From Oerskovia flava (GTDB lineage Bacteria > Actinomycetota > Actinomycetes > Actinomycetales > Cellulomonadaceae): a stretch of 64,000 bases of DNA. The notes beneath the pieces were generated by a model. The model did no database searches. It saw only the letters and a program-made list of their open reading frames with translations, and had not been told where the DNA came from. Position numbers and translations under genes: made by a program. Shown in pieces: positions 49,974 through 59,523 of the stretch (its first letter is position 1; each line of letters begins with the position of its first letter). The stretch spans positions 62,001 through 126,000 of the forward strand of contig NZ_JAOXSR010000008.1 of assembly GCF_026163685.1 (NCBI RefSeq). Direction: 5' to 3'.

Positions 49974-50028
49974 TGCGTCCTCGCGCTCCCCCTGCTGCCC
50001 AGGGTGCGAGCCCGGTTAGGCTCGTTCT

Positions 50029-50784
50029 GTGACCTTCCGAGCCACGGCCCGGCAGCCCCGGCCCGACGATGCCCGAACGACAGCGACGACGGACCGCAGT
50101 GCAGACCCGCTCATGCGCCGCGTCCGGCCAGCAGATGCGCCGGAGGTCGCGTGGACGCTCGCGTGGTCGCTCAACCCCGCACGCCGAGCCACGATTCGCC
50201 GGGTGCTCGCCGTCGCGACGTGGCCGATCTGGGTGGCCACGGTGCTGCTGCTGCCGGGCTTCGTGCACGCCGACCGGAAGGTCGTCGTGCGGCTCGCGCG
50301 CCGCTCGCGGGCGCAGACAGCCCTGGTGGCCGTCGGCTTCCTGGGTGCTGCCGCCGTGCTCTTCGCCCTGGTCGGCGCCCTGCTCGGGCTCCTCGCGAGC
50401 CTGGCGCCGTGGTGGCTCGCGCTGCCCGGCATGCTGCTCGTCTGCGGCTGGCTGTTCACGGCCGGCACCACGCTCCTCGCGGTCACCATGACGGACCTCG
50501 CGGAGAGCCAGCGCAGGGAGGCCGAGGCCCGCCGTGTACACTCCCCCGACCAGCTGCGCGTCGACCAGGCAGCGCGACGCGGCGCCCAGTGGTCGCTGGA
50601 CAGCGCGGTCTCCCTGCTGCCCCGGGGCGGGCTCGCGCTCATCAGCGAGCACGTGCGTCGTACCGTCCCACCCGGCCAGACCATCACCGTCCAGGCCTCC
50701 ACGGAGCGGCACGTCGTGGTGTACCGGCGATACGGCTTCGCGCCGTTGGCCACGGCCCCGACGAGACTCCTCGCGACGGCGTGA
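50029..50784 (+). CDS. Membrane protein with GNAT-like C-terminal end
   Basis: A protein of 251 residues. A soluble start of about 60 residues leads to helices at about 62-80, 98-124 and 128-150, then a polar region and an end with VQASTERHVVVYRRYGFAPL (about 220-239), which resembles the last strand and helix of GNAT acetyltransferases (position-by-position N-x-x-Y-x-x-x-G-F). The earlier parts of a GNAT fold are not seen, so this may be a truncated domain fused to a membrane protein or only a chance match. The GTG at 50029 is the start. Confidence 0.55.
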   Translation: MTFRATARQPRPDDARTTATTDRSADPLMRRVRPADAPEVAWTLAWSLNPARRATIRRVLAVATWPIWVATVLLLPGFVHADRKVVVRLARRSRAQTALVAVGFLGAAAVLFALVGALLGLLASLAPWWLALPGMLLVCGWLFTAGTTLLAVTMTDLAESQRREAEARRVHSPDQLRVDQAARRGAQWSLDSAVSLLPRGGLALISEHVRRTVPPGQTITVQASTERHVVVYRRYGFAPLATAPTRLLATA

Positions 50785-50817
50785 CCCCGCATCGATCGGC
50801 CGCTCCCGGCGCCTGCG

Positions 50818-51996
50818 TCAGAGCGAGACGACGGCGCCGTCGAGCAGGCGGATCGGCTCCCAGGCGGCGGCTTCACTGTTCGCCACGACGACGACCGTGA
50901 TGCCGGACCCGCCGAGCAGCTGTCCGCTCTCCCGGTCCGGGTAGTACCGCAGGATCGCGCTCGAGCCGGCGTTGATGCCCTCCTTGTACGCCGAGCGCAC
51001 GCTCCCGTCGGCGCGGAGCTCGAACTCGATGCCGAACCCGTAGTGCACCTCTGCCGTGCGGTCCTCCTCCGAGCGGTCGGGAGCGTCCTTCTCGTCCGTC
51101 TCCTCGGTGTCGCCGTCGTCGTGCTTCACCTGGGGTGTGCAGAACGCCTGCGTCAGGTCGGGCGGGAGCAGGACGCCGTCACGCACCGCGGCGAGGAACC
51201 GGGCGAGGTCGGCCGCCGTGACGTGCGCACCGCCGTCGGGCGAGCCGATCGGCGGGTAGGAGTAGACGTTCTGACGCCAACCGACGACCGGGCCCTCGTC
51301 GTCGGAGCCGTCCGGGGCGTCGTCGTGCACGGGCTCCCAGCCCTCGGCGACGTCGGGCTCGGCCTCGTCCATCCGGAAGAACCCGGACCGGTCCATCCCG
51401 GCCCGTGCGAACACGTGCTCGCGGACGTAGTCGCGGTAGGTGCTGCCCGTGACGCGCTCGAGCGCGAGGCCCGCCAGGATGAACCCGACGTTGCAGTAGC
51501 GGCAGCCCTCACCCGGCGCGAAGTTCGGCTCCTTGTGGACGAACCCCGACAGGAAGTCGGCCGTCTCGGTCACCGAGTAGTTCGGGCGGTCCTCCCACAG
51601 GGCCTCGTACGACTCGCCGGCCTCCTCGTCGGCGTCGTCCGCGATGCCCGACGAGTGCGTCAGCAGGTGCCGCAGGGTCACCCCGCGCGAGATGGTCGTC
51701 CCGGCGAGGTCCACGTAGTCGTGGATCGAGGCGTCGAGGTCGAGCCGCCCCTCCCCGACCTGCTGCAGCACCGCGACCGACGTGAAGAGCTTCGTCACCG
51801 ACGCCACGTCGAACCGTGTCGAGACCTGCACCGGCACGCCCCACCGGCGCGACGCCGTCCCGTACGCCGCCTCGAAGAGGACCTCGCCGTCCCGCGCCAC
51901 GTGCACGACGCCGGAGAACTCGTCCGCGTCGGCGGCACGCCGCAGGTGGTCGTCGAACGCCCTCAGGGCCTCAGGGATCTCGTCGGTGGGAGCCAT
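50818..51996 (-). CDS. Serine hydrolase, beta-lactamase/AmpC-like fold
   Basis: A protein of 392 residues, a class C/PBP4-like serine hydrolase. SVTK (about 66-69) gives the SxxK nucleophile, YCN (about 166-168) the YxN base, and LLTHSSGI the conserved helix after it. The third motif is likely within the HYGFGIEF segment, as HxG. It has no signal peptide, so it is probably a cytoplasmic esterase or peptidase rather than a resistance enzyme. Confidence 0.85.
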   Translation of the reverse strand: MAPTDEIPEALRAFDDHLRRAADADEFSGVVHVARDGEVLFEAAYGTASRRWGVPVQVSTRFDVASVTKLFTSVAVLQQVGEGRLDLDASIHDYVDLAGTTISRGVTLRHLLTHSSGIADDADEEAGESYEALWEDRPNYSVTETADFLSGFVHKEPNFAPGEGCRYCNVGFILAGLALERVTGSTYRDYVREHVFARAGMDRSGFFRMDEAEPDVAEGWEPVHDDAPDGSDDEGPVVGWRQNVYSYPPIGSPDGGAHVTAADLARFLAAVRDGVLLPPDLTQAFCTPQVKHDDGDTEETDEKDAPDRSEEDRTAEVHYGFGIEFELRADGSVRSAYKEGINAGSSAILRYYPDRESGQLLGGSGITVVVVANSEAAAWEPIRLLDGAVVSL

Positions 51997-52052
51997 GACT
52001 CGACCGTAGCGACCGTCGCCGCGCTCGTCGCGGTATTTCTCGACGCCCCGCC

Positions 52053-52403
52053 TCAGGGGTGGACCAGTTCGCGCCAGTTGTCCGGGAGGCGTTCGCGCGG
52101 CCCGGGGCTACCCTGCGTCCTCGGCCTCGAGCCGGGGGGCGCGAGCTCGGGACCGTCGAACACCTGGTCGGTCTCGAAGTCCCAGTACCAGTCCTCGCCG
52201 GGCTCGAACGAGCGCATCAGCCGGTGGCCCGTCCGGTCGAAGTGCGCGGTCGCATGCTGACCGGGCGAGGAGTTGCAGCACCCGATGTTGCCGCACGCGG
52301 CGCACCGGCGCAGGTGCACCCACCAGCCGCCGTTGATCTCGCAGTCCGCGCAACCGGTGCCGCTCGGGCGCGCGCCGACGTCGATCGCGTCCGTCAGGTC
52401 CAT
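52053..52403 (-). CDS. UBP-type zinc-finger protein
   Basis: A protein of 116 residues with a UBP-type zinc finger (about 19-80): CADC, CAACGNIGCC, then HATAHFDRTGH with an ERxFEPGEDWYW-like end (RSFEPGEDWYWDFETD). In eukaryotes this fold binds the ubiquitin C-terminus; in actinobacteria its role is unknown. It begins 5 bp after the stop of the conserved hypothetical gene upstream, so the two form an operon. Confidence 0.85.
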   Translation of the reverse strand: MDLTDAIDVGARPSGTGCADCEINGGWWVHLRRCAACGNIGCCNSSPGQHATAHFDRTGHRLMRSFEPGEDWYWDFETDQVFDGPELAPPGSRPRTQGSPGPRERLPDNWRELVHP

Positions 52404-52408
52404 CGACG

Positions 52409-53089
52409 TCAGGGCACGGGGGCGGGCCTGACGACGTCCGACCAGCTCTCCGGGTCGAGGGCAGGTGCGGGCTCCGCGTCCGCCCACGCACGGCAGTCGT
52501 CGATCGTCGCGCCGAGCAGGTCACGCAGTTGCGCGTCGGGGTCGGAGACGCACGCCTCGGCGATGCCCTGCACGGCGGCGGAGATGATGCTGGGGGTCGC
52601 GTCGCGCACGAACCGCGACGGTCGGATCCGAGCTCCCTTGCAGAACTTCTCCGCCCACTCGGTGGTGCGCGGCGCGCTCTCCAGCGCCGCGACGGACGCG
52701 GCGTCCCGGGTGCCGGGCTCCCGCTCGTCGAGCACGTCGAGCATCCGCTCGCACCCGATGATCGCGACCGCGAGCGTCTGCTGACGGTCCGAGGGGGCGA
52801 TCGGAAGCGCGGTGACCGCGGCACGCAGCGCGATCCGCAGGTCCCACCGCGGGTCGGCGCTGTTCAGCCCGATCACCGACGGCACGAGCGGCGCGAGCTT
52901 CGGGCGCTCGGCGTCGACCGTCAGGTCGTTGACGGCGCGGGCCAGCATGGCCAGCAGCGGGTGGGTGCAGCGGGGATGGTCGCTCCACCGCTCCCCCGCG
53001 AGGTAGGACGCGAGCTCCATGAAGCACGCTCCCCTCTTCGGGTTGCGGTGCTTGCCACGTCCCAGCATCGGCAGCATGTCGACGGTCAT
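52409..53089 (-). CDS. Conserved hypothetical protein
   Basis: A protein of 226 residues, soluble, with GKHRNPKRGACFMELASYLAG near the start (residues 9-29; the strand contains Cys19), SDHPRCTHPLLAMLARAVND and ALRAAVTALPIAPSDRQQTL. The ATG at 53089 has GAGGAG upstream. The family was not recognised, but the strong start and clear coding pattern make it a real gene. It is divergent from a small gene at 53389 with an inverted repeat between. Confidence 0.7.
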   Translation of the reverse strand: MTVDMLPMLGRGKHRNPKRGACFMELASYLAGERWSDHPRCTHPLLAMLARAVNDLTVDAERPKLAPLVPSVIGLNSADPRWDLRIALRAAVTALPIAPSDRQQTLAVAIIGCERMLDVLDEREPGTRDAASVAALESAPRTTEWAEKFCKGARIRPSRFVRDATPSIISAAVQGIAEACVSDPDAQLRDLLGATIDDCRAWADAEPAPALDPESWSDVVRPAPVP

Positions 53090-53210
53090 TGCGATCTCCT
53101 CGCTCACGAGGGCGTCCCCCGGGCAAACCGAGTCCTGGCTTTCAGTGTGCTCCCGGCGCGGGACCTTGGCAACGGGAACGAGTGACCCAGGCCACATGCT
53201 TCTCGGGCTC

Positions 53211-53261
53211 GTCTGAGGCACCTCAGACGGCCTCAGGCCCGCCGGTCCCTCTCGTCTGAGG
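53211..53261. promoter_or_regulatory. Three GTCTGAGG half-sites, including a palindrome
   Basis: GTCTGAGGCACCTCAGAC (53211-53228) is a perfect inverted repeat, and a third GTCTGAGG lies at 53254-53261, four helix turns away. They are in the 299-bp region between divergent genes at 53089 and 53389, which holds no other feature. Confidence 0.55.
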
Positions 53262-53388
53262 TGGGTGGGTCCGTGACCCTGCCCGACCGACCGATCCGCC
53301 GCCGCCCCCCTCAGGACGAACGTGGCAGTCAGGCAGGCACGGTGCCGGCCGACGATCACCCCGGTGATCCACCATGACGGAGGACATC

Positions 53389-53541
53389 ATGACCGCACAG
53401 TTCGGGCCCGCGTTCGAGGCCGAGTTGAGCTACCGCCAGGAGCAGGTCCGCCGGTCGTTCCCGCGCGACGAGGCAGTGCTGCTGCACTGGCTGCGTTCGC
53501 GCCGCACCCGGCGGACCGCTGCCCGCGCGCCCCGCGCGTGA
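53389..53541 (+). CDS. Small Arg-rich protein
   Basis: A protein of 50 residues, MTAQFGPAFEAELSYRQEQV, then a helical, Arg-rich end (LRSRRTRRTAARAPRA). The ATG at 53389 has GGAGG 5 bases upstream; an earlier ATG at 53374 is out of the best spacing. It lies just before the LuxR-type regulator gene. It is probably expressed given its ribosome site, but the function is unknown. Confidence 0.5.
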   Translation: MTAQFGPAFEAELSYRQEQVRRSFPRDEAVLLHWLRSRRTRRTAARAPRA

Positions 53542-53600
53542 GCGGCGCGCCCGACGCGACCGGAGAAGTCGATGGCGGGGTGTGGGAGCCCGCTGCCAGG

Positions 53601-56522
53601 ATGGTTCCCATGCCCCGCCCCTCGTCCCGGGCGTCGTTCGTGGCACGCGACGCCCAGACGCAGCAGCTCACCACCGCCCTGCGCCGTGCCGCCGACGGCG
53701 ACCCCGGCGCGCTCCTCGTCGGTGCCGACGCGGGCGTCGGCAAGACGCGTCTGCTGACCCACGCCGCCGAGGTCGCCGCGGCCCAGGGCGCGACGGTGGT
53801 CGTGAGCCACTGCGTGGATCTCGGGGAGGTCGGCCTGCCCTACCTCCCGTTCACCGAGGCGCTCGCCGAGCTCCGGAGGCACCACGACGCGGTCGACCAC
53901 GCGATCGACGCCCGCCCCGCGCTCGGACGCCTCCTCGACGCGGGGACAGGATCCGGCCCCGGGGACGAGCGCGAGCAGGCGGACCGCCTCCAGCTCTTCG
54001 ACGGCATCGCCGCCGCCCTCACCGCGTGCGGCACGACGGAGGCGCCGCTCGTCCTCGTCATCGAGGACCTGCACTGGGCGGACCCGTCGAGCCGCGACGT
54101 CCTGCGGTTCCTCATCGCCCGGATGCGCGCCGAGCACCTGCTGATCGTCGCGAGCTACCGCACCGACGACCTGCACCGCCGCCACCCGTTGCGACCCGTC
54201 CTCGCCGAGCTCCGCCGCCACCCGCGCGTCGAGCACGTCGACCTGCCGCCCTTCACGCCCGACGAGCTCCGCGTCTTCACGACGGCGGTCGCCGGAGCCC
54301 CCCTGCCCGACGACGCGTTCGACCAGGTCATGCGCCGCTCGGAGGGCAACGCCTACTTCGCGGAGGAGCTCGTCGAGGCCGGCGCGGCGGAGTCCGTCAT
54401 GCCGTGGTCGCTCGCCGACGTGCTGCACGCGCGGCTCGAGCAGCTCGACCCCGCGGTCCAGCAGCTCGCCCGGCTCGCCTCCGCGTCGGGCCGCCAGGTC
54501 GCCGAACCCGTGCTGCGGGCCGTCACCGGCGCCCACCCCGCCTTCGCCGCACCCGGGTCGTACGACGCCGCGCTGCGCGAGGCCGTCGCCCACCACGTCC
54601 TCGCCGTCGAGACCGACAAGGTCACGTTCCGCCACGCGCTGCTCGCCGAGGCGGTCTACACGGACCTGCTGCCCGGCGAGCAGGTCTCGGTGCACCGCGC
54701 CTACCTGCAAGCCATGACGTCCGGCCACGACCTCGGCTCGCCCGCCCAGCGCGCCCACCACGCGCTCAAGGCCCACGACCTCCCGACGGCGCTCGTCGCC
54801 TCGCGCGACGCGGCCCGCCGCGCGGCGGACGTCCTCGCGCCCGCCGAGGAGCTGCGGCACCTCGAGCAGGTCCTGCAGCTCTGGGAGGCGGTGCCCGACG
54901 CCGCGGAGCGCCTCGAGGAGGACCGCGCCACCGTCGCGCTCGCCGCAGCAGGTGCCGCGAGCCGGGCGGGCGAACCGGAGCGGGCCGTCGCGCTGGCCCG
55001 CCGGGTCGTCGAGGCGACGGCGGACGACCCGCTGCGCCAGGCGTCCCTGCGGCACGTGCTGTCGCGGTACCTCCTCGGCACCGAAAGAGTTCACGAGGTG
55101 CTGGAGCACACCGCCGCGGCCTTGGAGATCCTGCCGGCCGACCCGCCGTCGCGGGACCGCGCGTGGACCCTCGCGATGCACGCCCGCGCAGCGCTCAACG
55201 CCGATCTCGACGAGATCGCCACGACGGAGGCCCGACAGGCCGTCGAGGAGGCACGGCAGATCGGTGCGCCGGACATCGAGGCCGACGCGCTGACGACGCT
55301 CGCCGTGCTCGAGGTCGCGGACGCCGACCGCGCCGCCGAGCTCCTGCACAGCGCCCGCGAACGCGCCCGCGACGCCGGTGACGTGCTGACCGAGCTGCGG
55401 TGCTGGTTCAACCTGGCGGCCAACCGCTACTACGCCGGTCGGCTCGACGAGGCGCTCGTCGTCGCCCGCGACGGGCTCGCGCACGCACGGACCGCAGGCC
55501 TCGGCTGGAGCGTCTACGGCCTCGAGATCCGACTGTTCGTCGAGCTCGTGCGCTACAGCACGGGCGACCTCACCCCACCGGAGCCGACGGACGAGACCGT
55601 CCCCGCGCCGTCGGTCGCGACCCTCACCTCGGTGGGGCTGTACGCCGCGGCCGCGCGCGGCGACGCCGACGTCCCCGCACGCGGGGAGCAGCTGCGCCGC
55701 GACTGGCACCGCGACGGTCAGATCGCCCTCATCTCCGGCGGGTGCACCGTCGACGCCCTCACCTGGGCGGGACGCTACGACGAGGCCGCCGATGCCGCCG
55801 TCGACCTCGTGCGCTACCTGGGCCGCACGTGGAGCGACGTCTTCCTCGGCCGCATCTGGCTCTCGGCCCTCGCCCTCGCGGCGCTCGCGGACGCTGCCGA
55901 GGCCGAGCGAGTGGTCGGCGTGGACGTCGGCGAACGCGTTGCACGTGGGCACGAGCTGCTGGAGGCCGCGACCACGACCGCCGAGCGCGGCCGCCCTCGC
56001 GGCGGCCAGCTCGGGCCTGAGGGGATCGCCTGGCTCGCCCGCGCCCACGCGGAGCACTCGCGCCTGACCGGCGAGAACGACCCCGCGCTCTGGGAGGCCT
56101 CAACCCGGGCGTTCGACTACGGCTACCGCTACGAGCTCGCCCGCTCGCGCTGGCGGTGGGCGCAGGCGCTCCTCGGTGCCGGGGAGCGGGCCGCGGCGGA
56201 GATCGAGGCCGCGCAGGCTCTCGAGGAGGCCGAGGACATGGGCGCCGCACCGTTGGCCGAGGCCGTGCGGAGCCTCGCCCGGCGGGGCCGGCTCGACCTC
56301 CCGGGGCTGCGTCGGGGCTCCACCACCGTCCTCACCGACCGCGAGGCCGAGGTCCTGCTCCTCGTCGCGCAGGGCCTGACCAACCGGCAGATCGGCGCGC
56401 GCCTCTTCATCAGCACCAAGACCGTGAGCGTCCACGTCTCGAACGTCCTCGCCAAGCTCGGCGCCTCCGGCCGCGCCGAGGCCGTCTCCCTCGCCCACCA
56501 GCGGGGCCTCATCGAGGTCTGA
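53601..56522 (+). CDS. Large LuxR-type ATPase regulator
   Basis: A protein of 973 residues from the ATG at 53601 (an ATG at 53610 is an equal alternative). The AAA/STAND domain has GADAGVGKT (41-49) and LVLVIEDLHWADPSS (Walker B, near 152-166). TPR-like helices form the middle, and the C-terminal LuxR helix-turn-helix includes LTDREAEVLLLVAQGL and FISTKTVSVHVSNVLAKLG (about 912-950). It is of the large ATP-binding LuxR (LAL) group. It is not a close copy of the 12397 regulator. The target and ligand are unknown. Confidence 0.88.
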   Translation: MVPMPRPSSRASFVARDAQTQQLTTALRRAADGDPGALLVGADAGVGKTRLLTHAAEVAAAQGATVVVSHCVDLGEVGLPYLPFTEALAELRRHHDAVDHAIDARPALGRLLDAGTGSGPGDEREQADRLQLFDGIAAALTACGTTEAPLVLVIEDLHWADPSSRDVLRFLIARMRAEHLLIVASYRTDDLHRRHPLRPVLAELRRHPRVEHVDLPPFTPDELRVFTTAVAGAPLPDDAFDQVMRRSEGNAYFAEELVEAGAAESVMPWSLADVLHARLEQLDPAVQQLARLASASGRQVAEPVLRAVTGAHPAFAAPGSYDAALREAVAHHVLAVETDKVTFRHALLAEAVYTDLLPGEQVSVHRAYLQAMTSGHDLGSPAQRAHHALKAHDLPTALVASRDAARRAADVLAPAEELRHLEQVLQLWEAVPDAAERLEEDRATVALAAAGAASRAGEPERAVALARRVVEATADDPLRQASLRHVLSRYLLGTERVHEVLEHTAAALEILPADPPSRDRAWTLAMHARAALNADLDEIATTEARQAVEEARQIGAPDIEADALTTLAVLEVADADRAAELLHSARERARDAGDVLTELRCWFNLAANRYYAGRLDEALVVARDGLAHARTAGLGWSVYGLEIRLFVELVRYSTGDLTPPEPTDETVPAPSVATLTSVGLYAAAARGDADVPARGEQLRRDWHRDGQIALISGGCTVDALTWAGRYDEAADAAVDLVRYLGRTWSDVFLGRIWLSALALAALADAAEAERVVGVDVGERVARGHELLEAATTTAERGRPRGGQLGPEGIAWLARAHAEHSRLTGENDPALWEASTRAFDYGYRYELARSRWRWAQALLGAGERAAAEIEAAQALEEAEDMGAAPLAEAVRSLARRGRLDLPGLRRGSTTVLTDREAEVLLLVAQGLTNRQIGARLFISTKTVSVHVSNVLAKLGASGRAEAVSLAHQRGLIEV

Positions 56523-56595
56523 ACCGAGGTCTGACCTGCCGCGCGCCGGGGACCGGCCGCCGACCTCGACCTGGTCGAGGGCCGAGGCTGGAGCC

Positions 56596-57579
56596 ATGCG
56601 ACAGGGAATGCTGGGGGTCGGTGCGCTCGCCGAGGCGAGCGGCCTCACCCCGTCTGCTCTGCGGTTCTACGACGCCAAGGGCGTCCTCCGCCCGGACCAC
56701 GTCGACGACGCCGGGCGGCGGTGGTACACCGCCGACCGGGTCGCGGCGGCTCGGGTCGTGGCCGCACTGCGTCAGGCACGCGCTCCGCTCGACGTCATCC
56801 GCGCCGCCGTGGAGCCCGGTGGGGCGGGAGCCAGCGTCGTGGTCGAGTACGTGCGGGAGCTGGAGAGACACGCCCTGGCGCTCCAGCGCGCGGTCGAGCC
56901 GGCCGCACCTACGGAGGGACGGGGCACGACGGCGTCCCTCAGCGCCGCGGACCTCCGGGACGGGCTGACGGCCGTCACGGCGACCATGGGGCGCGACCCT
57001 CTGCACCCGTCGACCCACGGCATGCGGGTCGCGGTGGACGGGGCGGGCGTGATCCTGGAGACCACCGACCGCCACCGGCTGATGCGTCGACGCCTGCGAG
57101 CGCACGTCAGCGGCGCCCGTGCCGTCGCGATCGACGGACAGCAGGCCCTCGGTGCGATCGCCGCGATGAGCGGCGAGGTCCGCCTCACCATCGGGGCCCA
57201 CGCACTGACGCTGACGGACTCGTCGCACAGCCGGACGCTCGCAGCGTCCGAGTTCCCCGCGGCGACCGAGGGCCTACGCCCCGACCGGAGCCTTCCTGCC
57301 TCGGCACCGGTCCAGGTCGGCGAGCTGCTCGACGGCATCAGCAAGCACAAGGGCGCAGACAGGATCTGGCTCGACGCGCCGCCCGGGGCGTTCCCGACGA
57401 TCGGACGCACCGGGCCGGGCCGGGTGTTCAGCGCACGGCTCCTCAGCGAGGCGTTGTGGACCCTTCCGCGCGGCACGACGTGCGTCCTGCTCGGGTCCGG
57501 ACACGGACCGCTCTGGGTGCTGCCGCTGTCCAGGAGTGCCGAGCTCGCCGTCATGCCGATCCGCCTGGACGACGAGTGA
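56596..57579 (+). CDS. MerR regulator fused to DnaN-like sliding-clamp domains
   Basis: A protein of 327 residues. The N-terminal MerR helix-turn-helix (about 5-75, with GVGALAEASGLTPSALRFYD and GRRWYTADRVAAARVV) is followed by two domains like the central and C-terminal domains of the DNA polymerase III beta clamp: VDGAGVILETTDRHRLMRR (about 150-168), the DGEFP-like ASEFPAATEGL (about 217-227), and the end ELAVMPIRL that matches the clamp's YLLMPVRL. Its stop overlaps the MFS start (GTGA), so it likely controls that transporter, with the clamp fold perhaps acting as a dimer or ligand platform. Confidence 0.82.
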   Translation: MRQGMLGVGALAEASGLTPSALRFYDAKGVLRPDHVDDAGRRWYTADRVAAARVVAALRQARAPLDVIRAAVEPGGAGASVVVEYVRELERHALALQRAVEPAAPTEGRGTTASLSAADLRDGLTAVTATMGRDPLHPSTHGMRVAVDGAGVILETTDRHRLMRRRLRAHVSGARAVAIDGQQALGAIAAMSGEVRLTIGAHALTLTDSSHSRTLAASEFPAATEGLRPDRSLPASAPVQVGELLDGISKHKGADRIWLDAPPGAFPTIGRTGPGRVFSARLLSEALWTLPRGTTCVLLGSGHGPLWVLPLSRSAELAVMPIRLDDE

Positions 57580-58856
57580 GGCGTCGTGACGGCGAGCGAC
57601 CCGCTCCTGCGAGCCGATCTGCGCACGGTCTGCCCGGCCGGTTCTGGGCGTGGGCCGGGACCGCCTCGCTCTCCGTGCTCGGTGTGCAGGTCGTCGGGTT
57701 CGCGATGGGCTGGGCCGCCACCGGGCACGGGCCGCTCCTGGCCGGCCTCGTCCTGACCGCCTCGGTCGTGCCTCGCACGCTGCTCCTCCTGGTCGGCGGG
57801 ACAATGGCCGACCGCTCGGGCGTCTGGCGCATCCTCCTCGCGGGGAACGGCGCGATGCTGCTGGCGTCTCTCGTCCTCGCGCTGCTCGCGCTGCGCTGGG
57901 GGGCTCCCCCGGCCCTGCTCCTCGCGACCGCGCTCGTGATCGGCACGATCGACGCGTTCTACCTCCCTGCCGCCGGGGCGCTGCCACGCCTCCTGCTTCG
58001 CCCGGACCACCTCGCGCGCGGCCTGGCACTGCGCCAGACCGGTCAGCAGCTCGCCGCGACTCTCGCCGGCCCTCTCGCCGGAGCGATCTACGGCGCCGCG
58101 GGGCTACCCGGCGCGGCGCTGCTGAACGCGGCCACGTTCGCCGTCCTGCTCGCCCTCCTGCTGCACCTCCGTCGGCGCCACCCGGAACCCGCAGCGCCCG
58201 ACGTCGGCACGTCACCCTGGGCGGACCTGCGTGAGGGGATCGTCGTCGTCACCACGGACCCGCTGCTGCGCGCCGCGCTGCTGCTCGTCGCCGCGGGCGC
58301 CGCCTTCGTCCTCCCCCTGACCCCGCTCCTCCTCCCCCTCCTCGGTCGAGACGCCGGTTGGGGCCCGCAGTTCACCGGGCTGGCCGCCGGGACGGTCGGC
58401 GCGGCCACCGGGCTCGTCGCGATCGTCGTCCTGTCGCGTGGTGCCGCTCGACGCCCGGGGATCGCCGCCGCCGTCGGCCTCGCGCTCGCCGGGCTCGGCG
58501 CAGCGACCCTGGGCGCGACCTCCGGTCATGCCGTCGGCGCGATCGGCGGATGCGCAGTCCTCGGGCTCGGCACCGGCCTCTTCGCGACCCACATGGCACC
58601 GCTCGTCCTGGGCTCGGCACCGCGGGCGCTCGTCGCGCGCGTCCAGGCCCTCGCCGCCCTGGCGCAGAGCCTGCCGCTCATCGCCGCCAACCTCGGGATC
58701 GGCGCCGCCGCGCACGCCGTCGGCCCCGCCCCCGTGCTCATCGCCACCGGTTCGATGCTCGTCCTCACTGCCGTCGTCGCGGCCACCTCGACCACACTGA
58801 GCAACGCCACGCTCCCTGCGGCGCCGCCACGACAGGAGGCCGCCGCGGCCGCGTGA
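57576..58856 (+). CDS. MFS transporter (exporter-like)
   Basis: A protein of 426 residues with about twelve helices. MADRSGVWRIL (motif A variant) and a long cytoplasmic loop with LLRPDHLARGLALRQTGQQL (about 146-165) are typical of MFS-3/exporter types. The GTG at 57576 overlaps the TGA of the MerR-clamp gene. It is probably an efflux pump under control of that regulator. Confidence 0.83.
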   Translation: MRRRDGERPAPASRSAHGLPGRFWAWAGTASLSVLGVQVVGFAMGWAATGHGPLLAGLVLTASVVPRTLLLLVGGTMADRSGVWRILLAGNGAMLLASLVLALLALRWGAPPALLLATALVIGTIDAFYLPAAGALPRLLLRPDHLARGLALRQTGQQLAATLAGPLAGAIYGAAGLPGAALLNAATFAVLLALLLHLRRRHPEPAAPDVGTSPWADLREGIVVVTTDPLLRAALLLVAAGAAFVLPLTPLLLPLLGRDAGWGPQFTGLAAGTVGAATGLVAIVVLSRGAARRPGIAAAVGLALAGLGAATLGATSGHAVGAIGGCAVLGLGTGLFATHMAPLVLGSAPRALVARVQALAALAQSLPLIAANLGIGAAAHAVGPAPVLIATGSMLVLTAVVAATSTTLSNATLPAAPPRQEAAAAA

Positions 58857-58888
58857 GAGGCGGTCGCCGTGGGACGGCTGACGCTTCG

Positions 58889-59428
58889 TCAGAGCCGGTA
58901 GCGGCCGCTCGTGATCGCCTCCGCGACCGCTCGGGCTGTCTCGGCGGCACTGTGGTGCGTCGTGTCGATCGCGTGCGCCTCGAGCTCGCCCAGCTCGGCG
59001 AACTGGTCCCACAGCGAGTGGATCGGGGCGTCGTCGACGAGTGCATCGGGAGCCGTCCGGCGTTGCGCGCGCGCGAGGGTCTCCGCCCGATCCGGACGCA
59101 GCGCGACGTAGTGGAGGTCGAGGCCGGGTCGCAGGCAGAGGGCGTGGCGGAAGTGACCGAGCATCCACGGCCCGACGACCCCGTCGACCACGACGGTGAA
59201 GCCGCCCGCCGCGTAGGCGGCGGACGCGCCGGCGACGACCTCGACGACGGTGTGGTTCTGGGCGTCGGACTCCGGGAGGTACGGCGGGATGCCCCCGGAG
59301 ACGATGTGGTCCCAGAAGTCGTCGGTGCGCAGGTGCACCGCCCGCGGGTACGTGGCAGCGAGGCTCGCTGCCGTCGTCGACTTACCCGCTCCGGGCGGTC
59401 CCGTGAGGATGATGACCGTGCCGGACAT
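58889..59428 (-). CDS. P-loop kinase-like protein
   Basis: A protein of 179 residues. GPPGAGKSTTA (Walker A, about 10-20) is followed by LRTDDFWDHIV, a lid region and VDGVVGPWMLGHF. The fold resembles small kinases such as chloramphenicol phosphotransferase-like or shikimate/gluconate kinase-like proteins, but the substrate is not evident. The ATG at 59428 is closest to the P-loop. Confidence 0.78.
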   Translation of the reverse strand: MSGTVIILTGPPGAGKSTTAASLAATYPRAVHLRTDDFWDHIVSGGIPPYLPESDAQNHTVVEVVAGASAAYAAGGFTVVVDGVVGPWMLGHFRHALCLRPGLDLHYVALRPDRAETLARAQRRTAPDALVDDAPIHSLWDQFAELGELEAHAIDTTHHSAAETARAVAEAITSGRYRL

Positions 59429-59523
59429 ACCGTCCAGCCTACGCACGCTCGGTTCACCACCACCGATCGTCTCCGAACAGCGCTACCGCGATCACGGTCC
59501 CGCCCGCCGGGGATACTGGGCGG

